57,838 nucleotides of DNA from Bradyrhizobium sp. 132 (GCF_023074185.1 NZ_JADPKY010000028.1:1-57838); one strand, 5' to 3'; positions 26,907 through 37,272 are shown, counted from the stretch's first letter. Translations and numbers: made by a program. The notes: generated from the sequence alone by a model not told the origin.

Positions 26907-27562
26907 CGTCCGCAGACGGCGAAATTAAAGCGCGGAGCGACTACGCCGACCCCGGCGGAGAGCACTGCGTCTATCTCACATTTGATGATGGGCCCAACCC
27001 GCATTGCACGCCGGCTATCCTCGATGTGCTGGCGCAGCATCGGGCCCCCGCCACCTTCTGCGTGATCGGTGCATATGCAGCGGGTCAGCCGGAGCTGATG
27101 CAGCGCATCGTCGCAGAAGGGCACGAAATCGCAAACCACACAATGACGCACCCGGATTTATCCAAATGCAAGCCCGATGAGGTGGAATACGAGATCCTCA
27201 CAACGAACAAGGTCATCGGAATGGCCTGCCCGCGAGCCTCTGTGCGGCACATGCGTGCGCCGTATGGGACTTGGACCAAGGAGGCCCTCGCCGCGTCGGC
27301 GAAAGCCGAACTGGCAGCCCTGCATTGGTCAGTCGACCCGCAAGACTGGTCTCGTCCTGGCGGCGAGGCGATTGTTGCCGCGGTGCTGGCCTCGGCACGC
27401 CCGGGGGCGATCGTGCTCCTGCACGACGGGTGCCCTCCCGACGAGTTGGAACGCTGCCCTCACTCTGGTCGGCGCGACCAGACTGTGACGGCGCTCGCCA
27501 AGCTCATTCCAGCACTGCATGACCGTGGATTTGCAATCCGGTCGCTTCCTCAAACAAACTGA
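26903..27562 (+). CDS. nodB: NodB, chitooligosaccharide deacetylase
   Basis: A 219-residue polysaccharide deacetylase that removes the N-acetyl group from the non-reducing end of the chitin oligomer. The metal-binding motifs are complete: [10 protein letters not shown] near residues 24-33, [13 protein letters not shown] near 76-88, [16 protein letters not shown] and VLLHDG. The start is GTG, overlapping the nodA stop. It ends 15 bp before nodC, whose ribosome-binding site must lie in that gap. Confidence 0.97.
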   Translation: MTSADGEIKARSDYADPGGEHCVYLTFDDGPNPHCTPAILDVLAQHRAPATFCVIGAYAAGQPELMQRIVAEGHEIANHTMTHPDLSKCKPDEVEYEILTTNKVIGMACPRASVRHMRAPYGTWTKEALAASAKAELAALHWSVDPQDWSRPGGEAIVAAVLASARPGAIVLLHDGCPPDELERCPHSGRRDQTVTALAKLIPALHDRGFAIRSLPQTN

Positions 27563-27576
27563 ATAGATCAATTCCC

Positions 27577-28935
27577 ATGAGCCTGCTTGCCACCATCGGC
27601 ACCGTTGCTGTTGCCTCATACGCGTTGCTCTCCAGCGTCCATAAGAGCGCGCAGGCGCTTTATGCGCTGCGAACCGACGCCTCACTGCCGCCGTACGATT
27701 CGGTCGACGCCGGTGCTCTGCCCAGCGTGGACGTCATCGTGCCCTGCTTCAACGAGGACCCGCGCACGCTGGCGGCCTGCCTGAAGTCTCTTGCAAGCCA
27801 GGACTACCCAGGGCGATTGCAGGTTTATGTCGTCGATGACGGCTCTGCAAATGTCGCAGCAGTGGCCCCGGTCCATGCGAGCTACGCATATGACCCGAGG
27901 TTCGACGTCATTCTGCTGCCAAGCAACGTTGGAAAGCGCAAGGCGCAGATCGCAGCGATACGCCGGTCGTTCGGCGATCTCGTGCTCAACGTCGATTCCG
28001 ACACGGAAATCGCCAGCGACGTGGTCAGCAAACTCGTACGCAAGATGCAGGATCCAGCCGTCGGCGCGGCCATGGGGCAATTGACGGCCAGCAACCGGAA
28101 CGACAGCTGGCTGACCCGATTGATCGACATGGAGTACTGGTTGGCTTGCAACGAGGAGCGCGCGGCGCAGACGCGCTTTGGTGCCGTCATGTGCTGCTGC
28201 GGGCCGTGTGCCATGTACCGCCGCTCCGCGCTGCTGTTGCTGCTGGACCAGTACGAGACGCAGTTCTTCCGGGGAAAGCCGAGCGACTTCGGTGAGGACC
28301 GCCATCTGACGATCCTCATGCTCAAGGCAGGGTTTCGAACCGAGTACGTTCCGGACGCCATCGCCGCCACGGTGGTCCCGGACAGGCTCTTGCCCTATCT
28401 GCGGCAACAGCTCCGCTGGGCGCGGAGCACTTACCGCGACACGCTGTTGGGCTTGCACCTGTTGCCCGGCCTGGACCGGTACCTTACGCTCGACGTGCTC
28501 GGACAGAACCTCGGGCCGCTGCTGCTCGCCATCTCATCGATTGCCGCGCTCGCTCAGCTCGCGCTCACCGGCACCGTGCCCTGGTGGACCGGTCTGACCA
28601 TCGTCGCGATGACCATGGTTCGATGCAGCGTGGCGGCCCTCCGTGCCGGCGAGCTTCGATTTATCGGCTTCTCGCTGCACACCCCGATCAACATCTTCCT
28701 CCTGCTCCCGATGAAAGCCTATGCGCTCTGTACCTTGAGCAACAGCGACTGGCTCTCGCGCAAAGTAGCGCAATCATCAGACGTCGATGAGTCGAAGGCC
28801 TCGATCGAAGACGCGACAAATGGACCAAGCCTTAACCCGGGATCGGAAGCGCCTGGCTCAATTCGCAGGGCAGGTCTTTCGCGCGCTCCCTCGCAGCTGA
28901 TCGCGTCTGATGGCATTGCCGCCGCGACTGACTGA
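27577..28935 (+). CDS. nodC: NodC, chitooligosaccharide synthase
   Basis: A 452-residue inner-membrane GT2 glycosyltransferase that polymerises N-acetylglucosamine. An N-terminal helix (LLATIGTVAVASYALLSSVH) is followed by VDVIVPCFNEDPRTL, VLNVDSDTEIASDV, GEDRHLTILMLKAG and the processive signature QQLRWARSTYRD. C-terminal helices follow (NLGPLLLAISSIAALAQLAL, INIFLLLPMKAYALCTLSNS). The tail after DWLSRKVAQS is polar and variable. Residues 36-48 (SLPPYDSVDAGAL) differ from the USDA110 protein as I remember it, pointing to another nod lineage. A fragment of a close copy lies at 16608-16746. Confidence 0.96.
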   Translation: MSLLATIGTVAVASYALLSSVHKSAQALYALRTDASLPPYDSVDAGALPSVDVIVPCFNEDPRTLAACLKSLASQDYPGRLQVYVVDDGSANVAAVAPVHASYAYDPRFDVILLPSNVGKRKAQIAAIRRSFGDLVLNVDSDTEIASDVVSKLVRKMQDPAVGAAMGQLTASNRNDSWLTRLIDMEYWLACNEERAAQTRFGAVMCCCGPCAMYRRSALLLLLDQYETQFFRGKPSDFGEDRHLTILMLKAGFRTEYVPDAIAATVVPDRLLPYLRQQLRWARSTYRDTLLGLHLLPGLDRYLTLDVLGQNLGPLLLAISSIAALAQLALTGTVPWWTGLTIVAMTMVRCSVAALRAGELRFIGFSLHTPINIFLLLPMKAYALCTLSNSDWLSRKVAQSSDVDESKASIEDATNGPSLNPGSEAPGSIRRAGLSRAPSQLIASDGIAAATD

Positions 28936-28957
28936 CAGCTTTGTAGGGGATTTAGTG

Positions 28958-29587
28958 GTGAGCGTGGACAAGACATATCAATCGTTGCAACGGGAGCTGA
29001 CCAACGATGACCCATGGCGGCTTGACGACAATCCGTTCGAACGTGAGCGTCACACCCAATTGCTACGGCTATCGCTGTCGAACGGCGCCGTCTCAACCGG
29101 CCTCGAGATCGGGTGCGCGGCCGGTGCATTCACAGAGAAGCTTGCTCCTCACTGCAAACGGCTCACGGTCATCGATGTTATGCCGCGAGCGATCGGTCGA
29201 GCGGTCCAGCGGACCAAGAGGTGGTCGCATATCAGCTGGGCGGCGACCGATATTCTGCGGTTCTCGACCGAAGAGCTGTTCGATCTGATCGTGGTCGCCG
29301 AAGTTCTCTACTATCTCGAAGACATGACACGGATGCGTACCGCAATCGACAAGCTGGTGAAGATGCTTGCTCCAGGTGGGCACCTGGTCTTCGGATCTGC
29401 ACGTGATGCCATCTGCAGGCGATGGGGGCATGTCGCTGGCGCCGAGACAGTCATCACGATGTTGACTGAAGCGCTCATTGAGGTCGAACGCGTGCAGTGC
29501 CAGGGGCAGTCGGCTGACGAAGACTGCTTGTTGGTCCGCTTTCGCAATCCGGAGCGATCTTCGATTTGTTCTAACGGCCGAGCTTGA
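28958..29587 (+). CDS. nodS: NodS, SAM-dependent N-methyltransferase
   Basis: Methylates the deacetylated nitrogen of the Nod factor. A GTG start at 28958 (V-S-V-D-K-T-Y-Q-S-L) gives 209 residues, the usual NodS length; the frame is open back to 28910 inside the end of nodC. The SAM-binding motif LEIGCAAGAFTEKLAPHC is near residue 48, followed by LTVIDVMPRAIGRA and FDLIVVAEVLYYLEDM. It overlaps the nodU reading frame by a few bases, keeping the operon compact. Acts before or together with NodA. Confidence 0.94.
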   Translation: MSVDKTYQSLQRELTNDDPWRLDDNPFERERHTQLLRLSLSNGAVSTGLEIGCAAGAFTEKLAPHCKRLTVIDVMPRAIGRAVQRTKRWSHISWAATDILRFSTEELFDLIVVAEVLYYLEDMTRMRTAIDKLVKMLAPGGHLVFGSARDAICRRWGHVAGAETVITMLTEALIEVERVQCQGQSADEDCLLVRFRNPERSSICSNGRA

Positions 29588-29598
29588 AAGGAGCTACG

Positions 29599-31311
29599 AT
29601 GCGCATTTGCGGTATTAAGTTGACGCATGACGGGGCAGTCGCTCTGATCGAGGACGGCCGGGTGGTGTTTTGTGTCGAACAGGAGAAGCTGAACAACAAT
29701 CCGCGTTATCAAACTATCGACAACCTGGATGCCGTTGTTGGCGCCTTGGCGGAGCACGGGCTGGATCCGAGCGATGTTGATCAGTTCGTCATTGATGGCT
29801 GGGATGGAGAGTTCGAGTCACAGTTTGAAGTCCTTAGTGGGACGACGACCATCAAGCTCAAGGGCGCGCCGTATGTCGAACGGCAAGGCGATAGCCCCCT
29901 GACGTCCCGCGATCGGATCGGCCTCATGCTTGATGGGAAGCTATATCCCTATCAAAGCTATCCCCATGTCACCGGGCACGTAGCATCCGCATACTGCGCC
30001 AGCTCGTTTGCCAAATCCGGACAATCTGCTTTCTGCTTGGTGTGGGACGGCTGCATTTTTCCGCGCCTCTACTATGTAGAGCCCCACGGCATCCGGTTCA
30101 TCGAGTGCCTGTTTCCGATAATAGGTCACGCCTATGCGACGGCAGGACACCACTTTGGACCTTACAGGCGGGCAGACCGGACCAGCTGGGATCTCGGTAT
30201 TGCCGGCAAGCTGATGGCCTATATCGCACTGGGATCGCCCGACGAGGATTGTATTAAGACGTTTCATGAACTTTATGAGGCCCACTTTGCCACGGATGCT
30301 GAGGGCGCTTGTCCTGAGCTTGAAGAGATCAACAGCTCACAATCGCCACTTGAAGCTCTGCACGACTTCTTCGATGCGTGCGCAATGCGATTGAAGGAAA
30401 AACAGGCCCAAGACGTCCTTGCGTCATTTCACGTGTTTCTAGAGCGTCTGCTGGTTCGCACCATTGCTGATGTGGTGGAGCGGCATTCGAATCTTGCGGG
30501 GGCGCGTAACCTCTGCATATCCGGCGGCTGTGGCCTGAATATTAAGTGGAATAGTGCATTTCGTGCGACAGGCCTGTTCGATTTCGTGTGGGTGCCGCCC
30601 TTTCCGAACGACAGCGGCTCAGCCATTGGTGCTGCTTGCTCTGCATTGGCGGCACAGCAAGGCTTTAGAGCTCTGGAATGGTCGGTCTACAGCGGACCGG
30701 CCGTGCGTCCCAGCGAAGTCCCGCCCGAATGGGAGGGCGCGCCCTGCACTATGGGCCAACTTGCGGCAATCCTCGCTTGCGACAAGCCCGTGGTCTTCCT
30801 TGCCGGGCGTGCCGAGCTCGGGCCGCGAGCCTTGGGTGGCAGAAGCATTCTCGCGGCTGCGAGCTGGGAAGGAATGAAAGATCATCTCAACGACGTCAAA
30901 CTTCGTGAGCATTTCAGGCCGGTAGCGCCGATATGCCTGGAGGATCGTGCCGCGGAGATTTTTAGCCCTGGAATACCTGATCCGTACATGCTGTTCGATC
31001 ACCAGACGCGACCAGAATGGCGGGACAAAATTCCCGCCGTCGTGCATCTCGATGGATCTGCTCGTCTACAAACCGTTTCTAGAACCTCTCAGCATGAAGT
31101 GGCCGAGCTTCTCGTCGAATACGAGAAGCTCACAGCCATTCCGCTGCTTTGCAATACCAGCGCCAATCTGCATGGACGCGGCTTTTTCCCGGATGCTGCC
31201 GCCGCGTGCCAGTGGGGACGCGTCGATCACGTATGGTGTGACGGCCTGCTTTGGACAAAAAAGCGCGCAAGCGGGGAAGCGGCGGGAACAACGTCCGTCG
31301 CGATGGCGTAA
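29599..31311 (+). CDS. nodU: NodU, 6-O-carbamoyltransferase
   Basis: A 570-residue carbamoyltransferase that adds a carbamoyl group to the non-reducing end of Nod factors. Start at [16 protein letters not shown] (29599) because AAAGGAG lies five bases before it. Family features: a second conserved histidine motif [13 protein letters not shown], the ATP/carbamoyl-phosphate region [51 protein letters not shown] and [15 protein letters not shown]. The ending [15 protein letters not shown] is also typical. It stops 4 bp before nodI. A second carbamoyltransferase, NolO, is encoded after nodJ. Confidence 0.95.
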   Translation: MRICGIKLTHDGAVALIEDGRVVFCVEQEKLNNNPRYQTIDNLDAVVGALAEHGLDPSDVDQFVIDGWDGEFESQFEVLSGTTTIKLKGAPYVERQGDSPLTSRDRIGLMLDGKLYPYQSYPHVTGHVASAYCASSFAKSGQSAFCLVWDGCIFPRLYYVEPHGIRFIECLFPIIGHAYATAGHHFGPYRRADRTSWDLGIAGKLMAYIALGSPDEDCIKTFHELYEAHFATDAEGACPELEEINSSQSPLEALHDFFDACAMRLKEKQAQDVLASFHVFLERLLVRTIADVVERHSNLAGARNLCISGGCGLNIKWNSAFRATGLFDFVWVPPFPNDSGSAIGAACSALAAQQGFRALEWSVYSGPAVRPSEVPPEWEGAPCTMGQLAAILACDKPVVFLAGRAELGPRALGGRSILAAASWEGMKDHLNDVKLREHFRPVAPICLEDRAAEIFSPGIPDPYMLFDHQTRPEWRDKIPAVVHLDGSARLQTVSRTSQHEVAELLVEYEKLTAIPLLCNTSANLHGRGFFPDAAAACQWGRVDHVWCDGLLWTKKRASGEAAGTTSVAMA

Positions 31312-31315
31312 GCAA

Positions 31316-32230
31316 ATGTCAACCGCGGCAGTCGACCTTTTCCAGGTGAGCAAGTTCTACGACGACAGGGTCGTCGTGGACGCTCTTTCGTTTACGGTCT
31401 CGCCGGGAGAGTGCTTCGGTCTGCTGGGACCAAACGGCGCGGGTAAAAGCACGCTTGCGCGTTTGATCCTGGGTGTTGCATCGCCCGACGCAGGTAAGAT
31501 ATGCGTGCTCGGCGAGCCAGTGCCGGCGCGGGCGCGCTTGGCGCGCCGGGGGATCGGGGTTGTCCCACAGTTCGATAACCTTGATCTTCAGCTCACGGTG
31601 CGCGAAAACTTGCTCGTTTTCGGGCGCTACTTCGCCATGAGCGCGGCTGAGGTGGAAGCGGTCACGCCGTCACTGCTCGAATTCGCACGCCTGGAGAACA
31701 AGGCGGACGCGCGAGTCGCCGAACTGTCCGGCGGCATGAAGCGACGCCTGACGTTGGCACGGGCCCTCATTAACGATCCGCAGCTCTTGGTCCTTGATGA
31801 GCCGACGACCGGCCTCGATCCGCACGGCCGTCACCTGATTTGGGAACGCTTGCGCTCGTTATTAGGGCGCGGCAAAACGATCCTTCTCACCACCCACTTC
31901 ATGGAAGAGGCGGAGCGATTGTGCGACCGCCTGTGCGTGCTCGAGCACGGCCGTAAGATCGCCGAAGGTCAGCCTCGCGCGCTGATCGAGCAGCAGATCG
32001 GCTGCCAAGTGATCGAGATTTACGGCGGTAACCCGCACGAACTGCTGCCGCTGGTCAGACCCCAAGTGCAGCGCGCTGAGGTGAGCGGGGAGACGCTGTT
32101 CTGCTATGTCACGGATCCAGAGCAGGTGCGCCTCCGGCTTGTCAACCGCACGGAACTGCGCTTTCTGCAGCGTCCTCCAAATCTGGAGGATGTGTTCTTG
32201 CGGCTAACCGGGCGAGAGATAAAGGACTGA
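31316..32230 (+). CDS. nodI: NodI, ABC-transporter ATPase for Nod-factor export
   Basis: A 304-residue ABC ATPase, standard NodI length, starting [20 protein letters not shown]; the frame is open well upstream inside nodU, so the start is set by homology and by the 4-bp gap to nodU. Walker A is [15 protein letters not shown], the Q-loop VVPQFDNLD, the signature [16 protein letters not shown], Walker [14 protein letters not shown] and the H-loop [14 protein letters not shown]. With NodJ it forms the inner-membrane exporter of lipochitooligosaccharides. Confidence 0.96.
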   Translation: MSTAAVDLFQVSKFYDDRVVVDALSFTVSPGECFGLLGPNGAGKSTLARLILGVASPDAGKICVLGEPVPARARLARRGIGVVPQFDNLDLQLTVRENLLVFGRYFAMSAAEVEAVTPSLLEFARLENKADARVAELSGGMKRRLTLARALINDPQLLVLDEPTTGLDPHGRHLIWERLRSLLGRGKTILLTTHFMEEAERLCDRLCVLEHGRKIAEGQPRALIEQQIGCQVIEIYGGNPHELLPLVRPQVQRAEVSGETLFCYVTDPEQVRLRLVNRTELRFLQRPPNLEDVFLRLTGREIKD

Positions 32231-32233
32231 ACG

Positions 32234-33022
32234 ATGTGGCAACGTTTTGCGCCGGCGCTCCCTGCTAATCCATGGAACTGGATGGCGGTATGGCGCCGCA
32301 ATTTTCTGGTTTGGCGGAAAGTTGCTCTGGCATCGGTTCTTGGGAATCTGGCCGAGCCGATGAGCTCTCTGTTCGGTCTCGGTTTTGGCCTTGGAATGAT
32401 CATAGGTGGTGTTGAGGGCACCTCATACATCTCGTTTCTGGCGGCTGGAATGGTTGCCACAAGCGCGATGGTGTCCGCAACCTTCGAAACGATCTATGCG
32501 GCTTACGCTCGCATGCAGACAAATTGCACCTGGGAGGCAATGCTCTGTACGCCCCTTACGCTCGGCGACATTGTCCTCGGTGAAGTGGCATGGGCAGCGA
32601 GCAAGGCCTTGCTCGCCGGGACCGCGATCACGATTGTGGCCGTCGCGCTGGGTTACGCAGAGTGGTCATCCATTCCCTATGCGTTACCAGCCATCGCCCT
32701 CACTGGCGTTACTTTCGCGAGCCTCGCAATGGTCGTTTCAGCACTTGCACCGAGCCACGACTATTTCATCTTCTACCAGTCGCTTATTCTTACGCCCATG
32801 ATGTATTTAAGCGGGACGATCTTCCCAATGAGCCAGTTGCCCGGTTCGTTTCAACGCATCGCAGCCTTATTGCCGCTGAGTCATTCGGTCGATCTCATTC
32901 GTCCAACAATGCTTGGTCGACCGGTTGACAGCGTCGGATTGCATGTGGGCGCACTTTGCATCTACGCAGCAGTTCCCTTCCTCGTCTCGGCCGTGCTCCT
33001 TCGGCAGCGCCTGATGCGGTGA
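32234..33022 (+). CDS. nodJ: NodJ, ABC-2 type permease for Nod-factor export
   Basis: A 262-residue inner-membrane permease with about six hydrophobic helices (for example [67 protein letters not shown]). The ABC-2 signature lies in the latter part: [20 protein letters not shown], then [13 protein letters not shown]. It starts 3 bp after nodI. About 190 bp separate it from nolO, where nolM and nolN sit in some bradyrhizobia; neither is recognisable here. Confidence 0.96.
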   Translation: MWQRFAPALPANPWNWMAVWRRNFLVWRKVALASVLGNLAEPMSSLFGLGFGLGMIIGGVEGTSYISFLAAGMVATSAMVSATFETIYAAYARMQTNCTWEAMLCTPLTLGDIVLGEVAWAASKALLAGTAITIVAVALGYAEWSSIPYALPAIALTGVTFASLAMVVSALAPSHDYFIFYQSLILTPMMYLSGTIFPMSQLPGSFQRIAALLPLSHSVDLIRPTMLGRPVDSVGLHVGALCIYAAVPFLVSAVLLRQRLMR

Positions 33023-33212
33023 GAGGAATAAGATCTAAAGCGAAGCATCGCGTGTGCGAGATGAGATATCGGGCTTAGCGAACTTCCAATCGCGTGCGAC
33101 GCTTATATGCGTCTCGTCAGCTAGCGATGCCTGATCGGCCCCGCGGGGCCTACTCCCAAAGCAAGCGATACGAAATAGGCCAACAGGCCTCTCAGGATTA
33201 ACGGAGAACAAG

Positions 33213-35222
33213 ATGCTGTGTCTAGGATTGAGTGGCGGCCTCGACAAGGTCTATGAAAACCCCCTTGGGCTGCCGGGCACGTTTCTGCACGACGGCGCCG
33301 CGGTACTTGTCAAGGACGGGCGCGTGATCGCTGCCGTGGAAGAGGAGCGCCTTAACCGGATCAAACATTCAAACAAGCTCCCGAGCAGTGCGATCGAATA
33401 CTGTCTTGCAGCCGCGGGTGTGGAGCTTCGCGACGTCGATCGTATTGCGTTCTACGCTACTGAATCCTATTGCAATGCAATGCTCGAACGGTTGTTTATC
33501 TCACAACCGGAAATCTCAATTCCCCTAGATGCGAATCTGCTGCTACGGCACCTTCTAGCCACGGAGTTCGGTACCCAAGTTGATCCTTCCCGGGTGTCAT
33601 TCGTAGGCCACCATCAGGCCCACGCCGTGAGCGCTCTGGCGATGTCGGGTTTTGAAGATAGCCTGGTCCTCGCGATCGACGGTTGTGGCGACTTCCTGTC
33701 GGGTCTCTTGGCTGTCGGGTCAGGCAGCGAAATGACCGAGCTTATGACGTTTCCAGAGAATAACTCTCTCGGACTGTTCTATCTGGAGACGATCCGATAT
33801 CTCGGCTACGGCCTGTTCGACGAGTATAAGGTTATGGGACTGGCTCCTTACGGAGATCCCGCACGCTATCGTGAGCTCTTTTCGCAATTCTATGAGCTCT
33901 GCGCAAACGGTGGCTACCGCGTTCACCTCGAACGTATCGGCCCAGCATTGCTGCACAATATCGAGGTCCGGCGAAAGGGAATGCCGTTCACGCAACAGCA
34001 TCGAGATGTGAGCGCATCGTTGCAGGAGGCGCTGGAGCGGATCGTGTTTCACATTCTGCGGCATTACCGTGAGTCGACCGGAATGAAACGGTTGTGCCTG
34101 GCTGGCGGGGTGGCCCACAACTGCACGCTGAACGGAAAACTCCTGTATTCAGGCCTGTTCGAAGACATCTTCGTGCAGCCGGCTGCGCATGACGCCGGAT
34201 GCGCATTGGGCGCGGCATTGATGGTGTCGAACGAGGCCGGGCAGCCTGCGCCCCGCGAGCGACTACAGACGGTTTATTGGGGGCCAGATGTCGGCAGCGA
34301 CGATAGCATCGAAAAGGAACTGAAGGGATGGGCCGGACACCTCGAGTTTGAACGGACCGCTGACGTCGCAACCAGAGCAGCCGAGTGGATGGTTGATGGC
34401 GCCGTGATCGGGTGGGTACAGGGCCGATCGGAGTTCGGCCCTCGTGCGCTCGGCAACCGTAGTATTCTTGCGGACCCGAGGCCCGCGGCGAACAAGGACC
34501 GGATCAATGCGATGGTCAAGAAGCGCGAGGGTTATCGACCATTTGCGCCATCGGTTCTGGAGGAGGATGCGGGCGCGTTCTTTGAGTTGCCGGATGGTCG
34601 CGCAGAATATCCCTTCATGAATTTCGTCGTTCGCGTGCGCGAATCCAAGCGTGCTTTGCTGGGCGCGATCACGCATATCGATGGTACAGCTCGGCTGCAA
34701 ACTGTTTCCCGCACGAACAATGCCGCCTACTGGGAACTCATCAATGCGTTCAAGGGCCTGACTGGCGTCCCGATTTTGCTTAATACGTCGTTCAACAACA
34801 ATGCCGAACCGATCGTAGATTCCGTTGCCGATGCGATTACGGCGTTTTTGTCAACCGAGCTGGATGGCCTTGTGATCGGTTCATTCCTCGTCAAGAAGCG
34901 GGCAACAACACTCGAAAGCTGGACTGCACTCGCTGTATCACTGCCGCCCCATGTATCTCTTTACCGGGTTCGCGCTCATGCGGGCCGAGAACGCCAGGAG
35001 ACAGTCTGCGAGATCCGCATGGGTCACTCCAGCCAGGAGAGCGTGCGCGTCTCGCATGACCTGTTCGACATGCTGATGCAAATTGAGAAGGAAGCTGTTC
35101 TTGCCGATCTTCTCGCCAGGGTCACCTCTGATAGGACTAGGCGAGAAGCTCTCGTGAACGAACTGCGCGGGCTCTGGGATCTGCGCCGTATTCGGCTGCA
35201 TCCGTCACAGACTGCGCGGTAG
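33213..35222 (+). CDS. nolO: NolO, 3-O-carbamoyltransferase
   Basis: A 669-residue carbamoyltransferase related to NodU but about 100 residues longer, matching NolO, which carbamoylates the 3-O (or 4-O) position of Nod factors. Seen: LPGTFLHDGAAVLVKDGRVI, EEERLNRIKHSNKLP, VGHHQAHAVSALAMSGFED, LAIDGCGDFLSG, YKVMGLAPYGDPARY and LCLAGGVAHNCTLNGKLL. Also present are [73 protein letters not shown] and ILLNTSFNNNAEPIVDS. The C-terminal 90 residues are extra. It has its own leader after nodJ but is probably still in the nod transcript. The gene is one uninterrupted frame. Confidence 0.93.
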   Translation: MLCLGLSGGLDKVYENPLGLPGTFLHDGAAVLVKDGRVIAAVEEERLNRIKHSNKLPSSAIEYCLAAAGVELRDVDRIAFYATESYCNAMLERLFISQPEISIPLDANLLLRHLLATEFGTQVDPSRVSFVGHHQAHAVSALAMSGFEDSLVLAIDGCGDFLSGLLAVGSGSEMTELMTFPENNSLGLFYLETIRYLGYGLFDEYKVMGLAPYGDPARYRELFSQFYELCANGGYRVHLERIGPALLHNIEVRRKGMPFTQQHRDVSASLQEALERIVFHILRHYRESTGMKRLCLAGGVAHNCTLNGKLLYSGLFEDIFVQPAAHDAGCALGAALMVSNEAGQPAPRERLQTVYWGPDVGSDDSIEKELKGWAGHLEFERTADVATRAAEWMVDGAVIGWVQGRSEFGPRALGNRSILADPRPAANKDRINAMVKKREGYRPFAPSVLEEDAGAFFELPDGRAEYPFMNFVVRVRESKRALLGAITHIDGTARLQTVSRTNNAAYWELINAFKGLTGVPILLNTSFNNNAEPIVDSVADAITAFLSTELDGLVIGSFLVKKRATTLESWTALAVSLPPHVSLYRVRAHAGRERQETVCEIRMGHSSQESVRVSHDLFDMLMQIEKEAVLADLLARVTSDRTRREALVNELRGLWDLRRIRLHPSQTAR

Positions 35223-35418
35223 TAAAAGTGAGCAATGCGGAAGCGGGCTCCTTGGGCGCCTCTTGCATGACCTGCCAATCGCGGTGCCGTGGAGGAGGGT
35301 TGCGGGTTGATCGCCTTGCGTCCAGGTGACCAGCCGTCCATCGGTGAGGATCGGAATCGCAGATGGAGTAGGTGCGCCACACAAAACTGCTCTTATGCAA
35401 CGAGAAGGGTTTAATAAC

Positions 35419-36393
35419 TTGACGAAGGAACGCTTTGTTATTTCTCGGAGGCGTACCGGCTTTGGTGACTGTCTCTGGTCGCTGGCGTCAGCCTGGTCGT
35501 ACGCGCAGCGGACCGGGCGGACGCTCGTCGTTGACTGGCGCGGTTCCTGCTACATCGACCGACCGTTCAGCAACGCCTTTCCGGTGTTCTTCGAGCCGGT
35601 TGAGGACATCGCTGGGGTACCGGTGATTTGCGATGACCGGATCAACCAGCTCTCGTTTCCCGGACCGTTCTTCCCGCGGTGGTGGAATAGGCCGTCGATC
35701 GACTGCATCAATCGTCCGGATGAGCAGATCTTCCGAGAACGTGACGAACTGACCGAGCTGTTCCAGGCGAGAGAAGATAACGAAGCCAACACCATTGTCT
35801 GTGACGCCTGCCTGATGTGGCGTTGTGGCGAGGCAGCCGAACGACTGATCTTTCGGAACATCAAGCTCAGGTCTGAGATTCAAGCGCGGATCGACGCCTT
35901 GTATGAGGAACATTTTGGCGGCCATAGCATCATTGGCGTTCATGTTCGGCACGGCAATGGCGAAGATATCATGGACCATGCGCCGTACTGGGCCGATTCG
36001 GAACTCGCCTTTCGTCAGGTCTGCATGGCAATCCGTAAAGCCAAGGCTTTGCCATATCCAAAGCCTGTAAAGGTCTTCCTGTGCACGGACAGTGCACAGG
36101 TGCTCGACCGCCTATCAGGTCTGTTTCCCGATGTCTTCGTCGTACCAAAACGTTTCCAGGTCGATCGGGCAGGGCCGTTGCATAGTGCGGAAATGGGAAT
36201 TGAAGGTGGAGCTTCCGCTCTCATTGACATGTATCTTCTTGCGCGATGCGCTACCGTGATCCGCTTTCCCCCCACCAGCGCCTTCACGCGCTATGCCCGT
36301 CTGCTCGTTCCGCGGATTATTGAATTCGACCAGCGCAATCCGGAGCGCTTGACCCTGATCGATAATCCCTACGAGCATTTCGCGGCTTCCTGA
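35419..36393 (+). CDS. nodZ: NodZ, alpha-1,6-fucosyltransferase
   Basis: Transfers L-fucose from GDP-fucose to O-6 of the reducing-end glucosamine of Nod factors. The GT23 nucleotide-sugar motif is VHVRHGNGEDIMDHAPYW, followed by VKVFLCTDSAQVLDRLSGLF and GGASALIDMYLLARCATVIR. The homologous N-terminus T-K-E-R-F-V-I-S-R-R-R is preceded by TTG, not ATG; this start, with GAAGGG about 10 bp upstream, gives 324 residues, the length I recall for NodZ. An ATG eight codons earlier (35395) is an alternative. The GDP-fucose donor is supplied by NoeL and NolK encoded at 46.3-48.3 kb. Confidence 0.95.
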   Translation: MTKERFVISRRRTGFGDCLWSLASAWSYAQRTGRTLVVDWRGSCYIDRPFSNAFPVFFEPVEDIAGVPVICDDRINQLSFPGPFFPRWWNRPSIDCINRPDEQIFRERDELTELFQAREDNEANTIVCDACLMWRCGEAAERLIFRNIKLRSEIQARIDALYEEHFGGHSIIGVHVRHGNGEDIMDHAPYWADSELAFRQVCMAIRKAKALPYPKPVKVFLCTDSAQVLDRLSGLFPDVFVVPKRFQVDRAGPLHSAEMGIEGGASALIDMYLLARCATVIRFPPTSAFTRYARLLVPRIIEFDQRNPERLTLIDNPYEHFAAS

Positions 36394-37170
36394 AGCGCCA
36401 GAATGTGGGCCTGAACAATGGCGGGCTAGATCATCGGTCTGATACTGCTGGCTTCGACACGGTCGAGTTTCGCAACGTGTCGCAGGAACGTTGGATGGCG
36501 ACTTCCGTCCCGCAAGCGACGGCTGACCGGCGCACTACCATGGATGCGGTGCGGTGGGAGGGCGAACGCCTGAGAAGCGTAAGGCCGATGCCAGCGGGGC
36601 CGGCGGTCTTGCCCGGCAACACTTCGGGCCCTCCGGTGTAAGTCGAGTCGCGCGGAAAGCTTACAGTTCTGTCATCCTCCAGCCAAGTCCGCCGTCGCTG
36701 GCCAGACGGTGAAAAGCACGGCAATGGCGGTCCGGGTCGCCCAGGAAATCTAACGTAACAGACAGTCACGTCAGAATGTCCCAGCAGCAAGGAGGCGCGT
36801 CCGGTAGATGGATCGCCTTTGCTGGGCAGGGCTTTCGTTTTCTGGACGACGGCCTTTGTTCATGCTCCGCTCGCGGAGTCCTTTCGGACGGAGGTGTGAT
36901 GAACCGCGTGGCCGGCGGCCCATCGGTATTGCTCAAGAGCCGTATGTGCGGCCGCGCGTATCCAGGCCGAGAGCAACTTGGACGAACCGGCCATTAAATC
37001 CTGATCTCCGCCCGCAGCTAATCTATCTCGTCTAGCGCGCATGACCCACAGACCACTCGTGGAGTGGTGACGCAGTCAGCTCGCCATGGAAACCCCAGCC
37101 TCTGGCTCGAAGGCGTAGCGCACGCAGTGGGCGGCACCCGGGAGCTCGACGACAGCCATTGCTGCGGCGT
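36394..37170. other. nodZ-fixR intergenic, about 780 bp
   Basis: No gene recognised. The open frames (for example 36405-36641 plus, 36431-36790 minus) are irregular. The right part carries the fixR upstream regulatory DNA. Confidence 0.35.
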
Positions 37171-37177
37171 TGCCGGT

Positions 37178-37223
37178 GTCGCAAAGCAAACAGGCCAGAT
37201 GTTCGAAACCTGCCATTTGCGAC
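37178..37223 (+). promoter_or_regulatory. inverted repeat upstream of fixR, candidate RegR-type activator site
   Basis: GTCGCAAA at 37178-37185 and TTTGCGAC at 37216-37223 form an 8-bp inverted repeat, about 60-105 bp before the predicted fixR transcription start. In B. japonicum the response regulator RegR binds an upstream element at this position of fixR-nifA. The assignment is by position and by the TGCGAC core. Confidence 0.45.
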
Positions 37224-37255
37224 GTAAAAGCGCGCCACCTGTGCCCTGCTTCGCT

Positions 37256-37272
37256 CTGGCCCGGATCCTGCA
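37256..37272 (+). promoter_or_regulatory. sigma-54 (-24/-12) promoter of fixR-nifA
   Basis: CTGGCCCGGATCCTGCA has GG and GC exactly 10 bases apart. It lies 38 bp before the fixR GTG. This is the known location of the dual sigma-54/housekeeping promoter of fixR-nifA in Bradyrhizobium. Confidence 0.8.

Noticed and set aside
27682..28458. 258-codon minus-strand frame opposite nodC
   Set aside because: Antisense shadow; NodC motifs on the plus strand are complete.
36405..36790. Overlapping plus and minus frames between nodZ and fixR
   Set aside because: Irregular residue composition, no domain, no ribosome-binding site; treated as non-coding.
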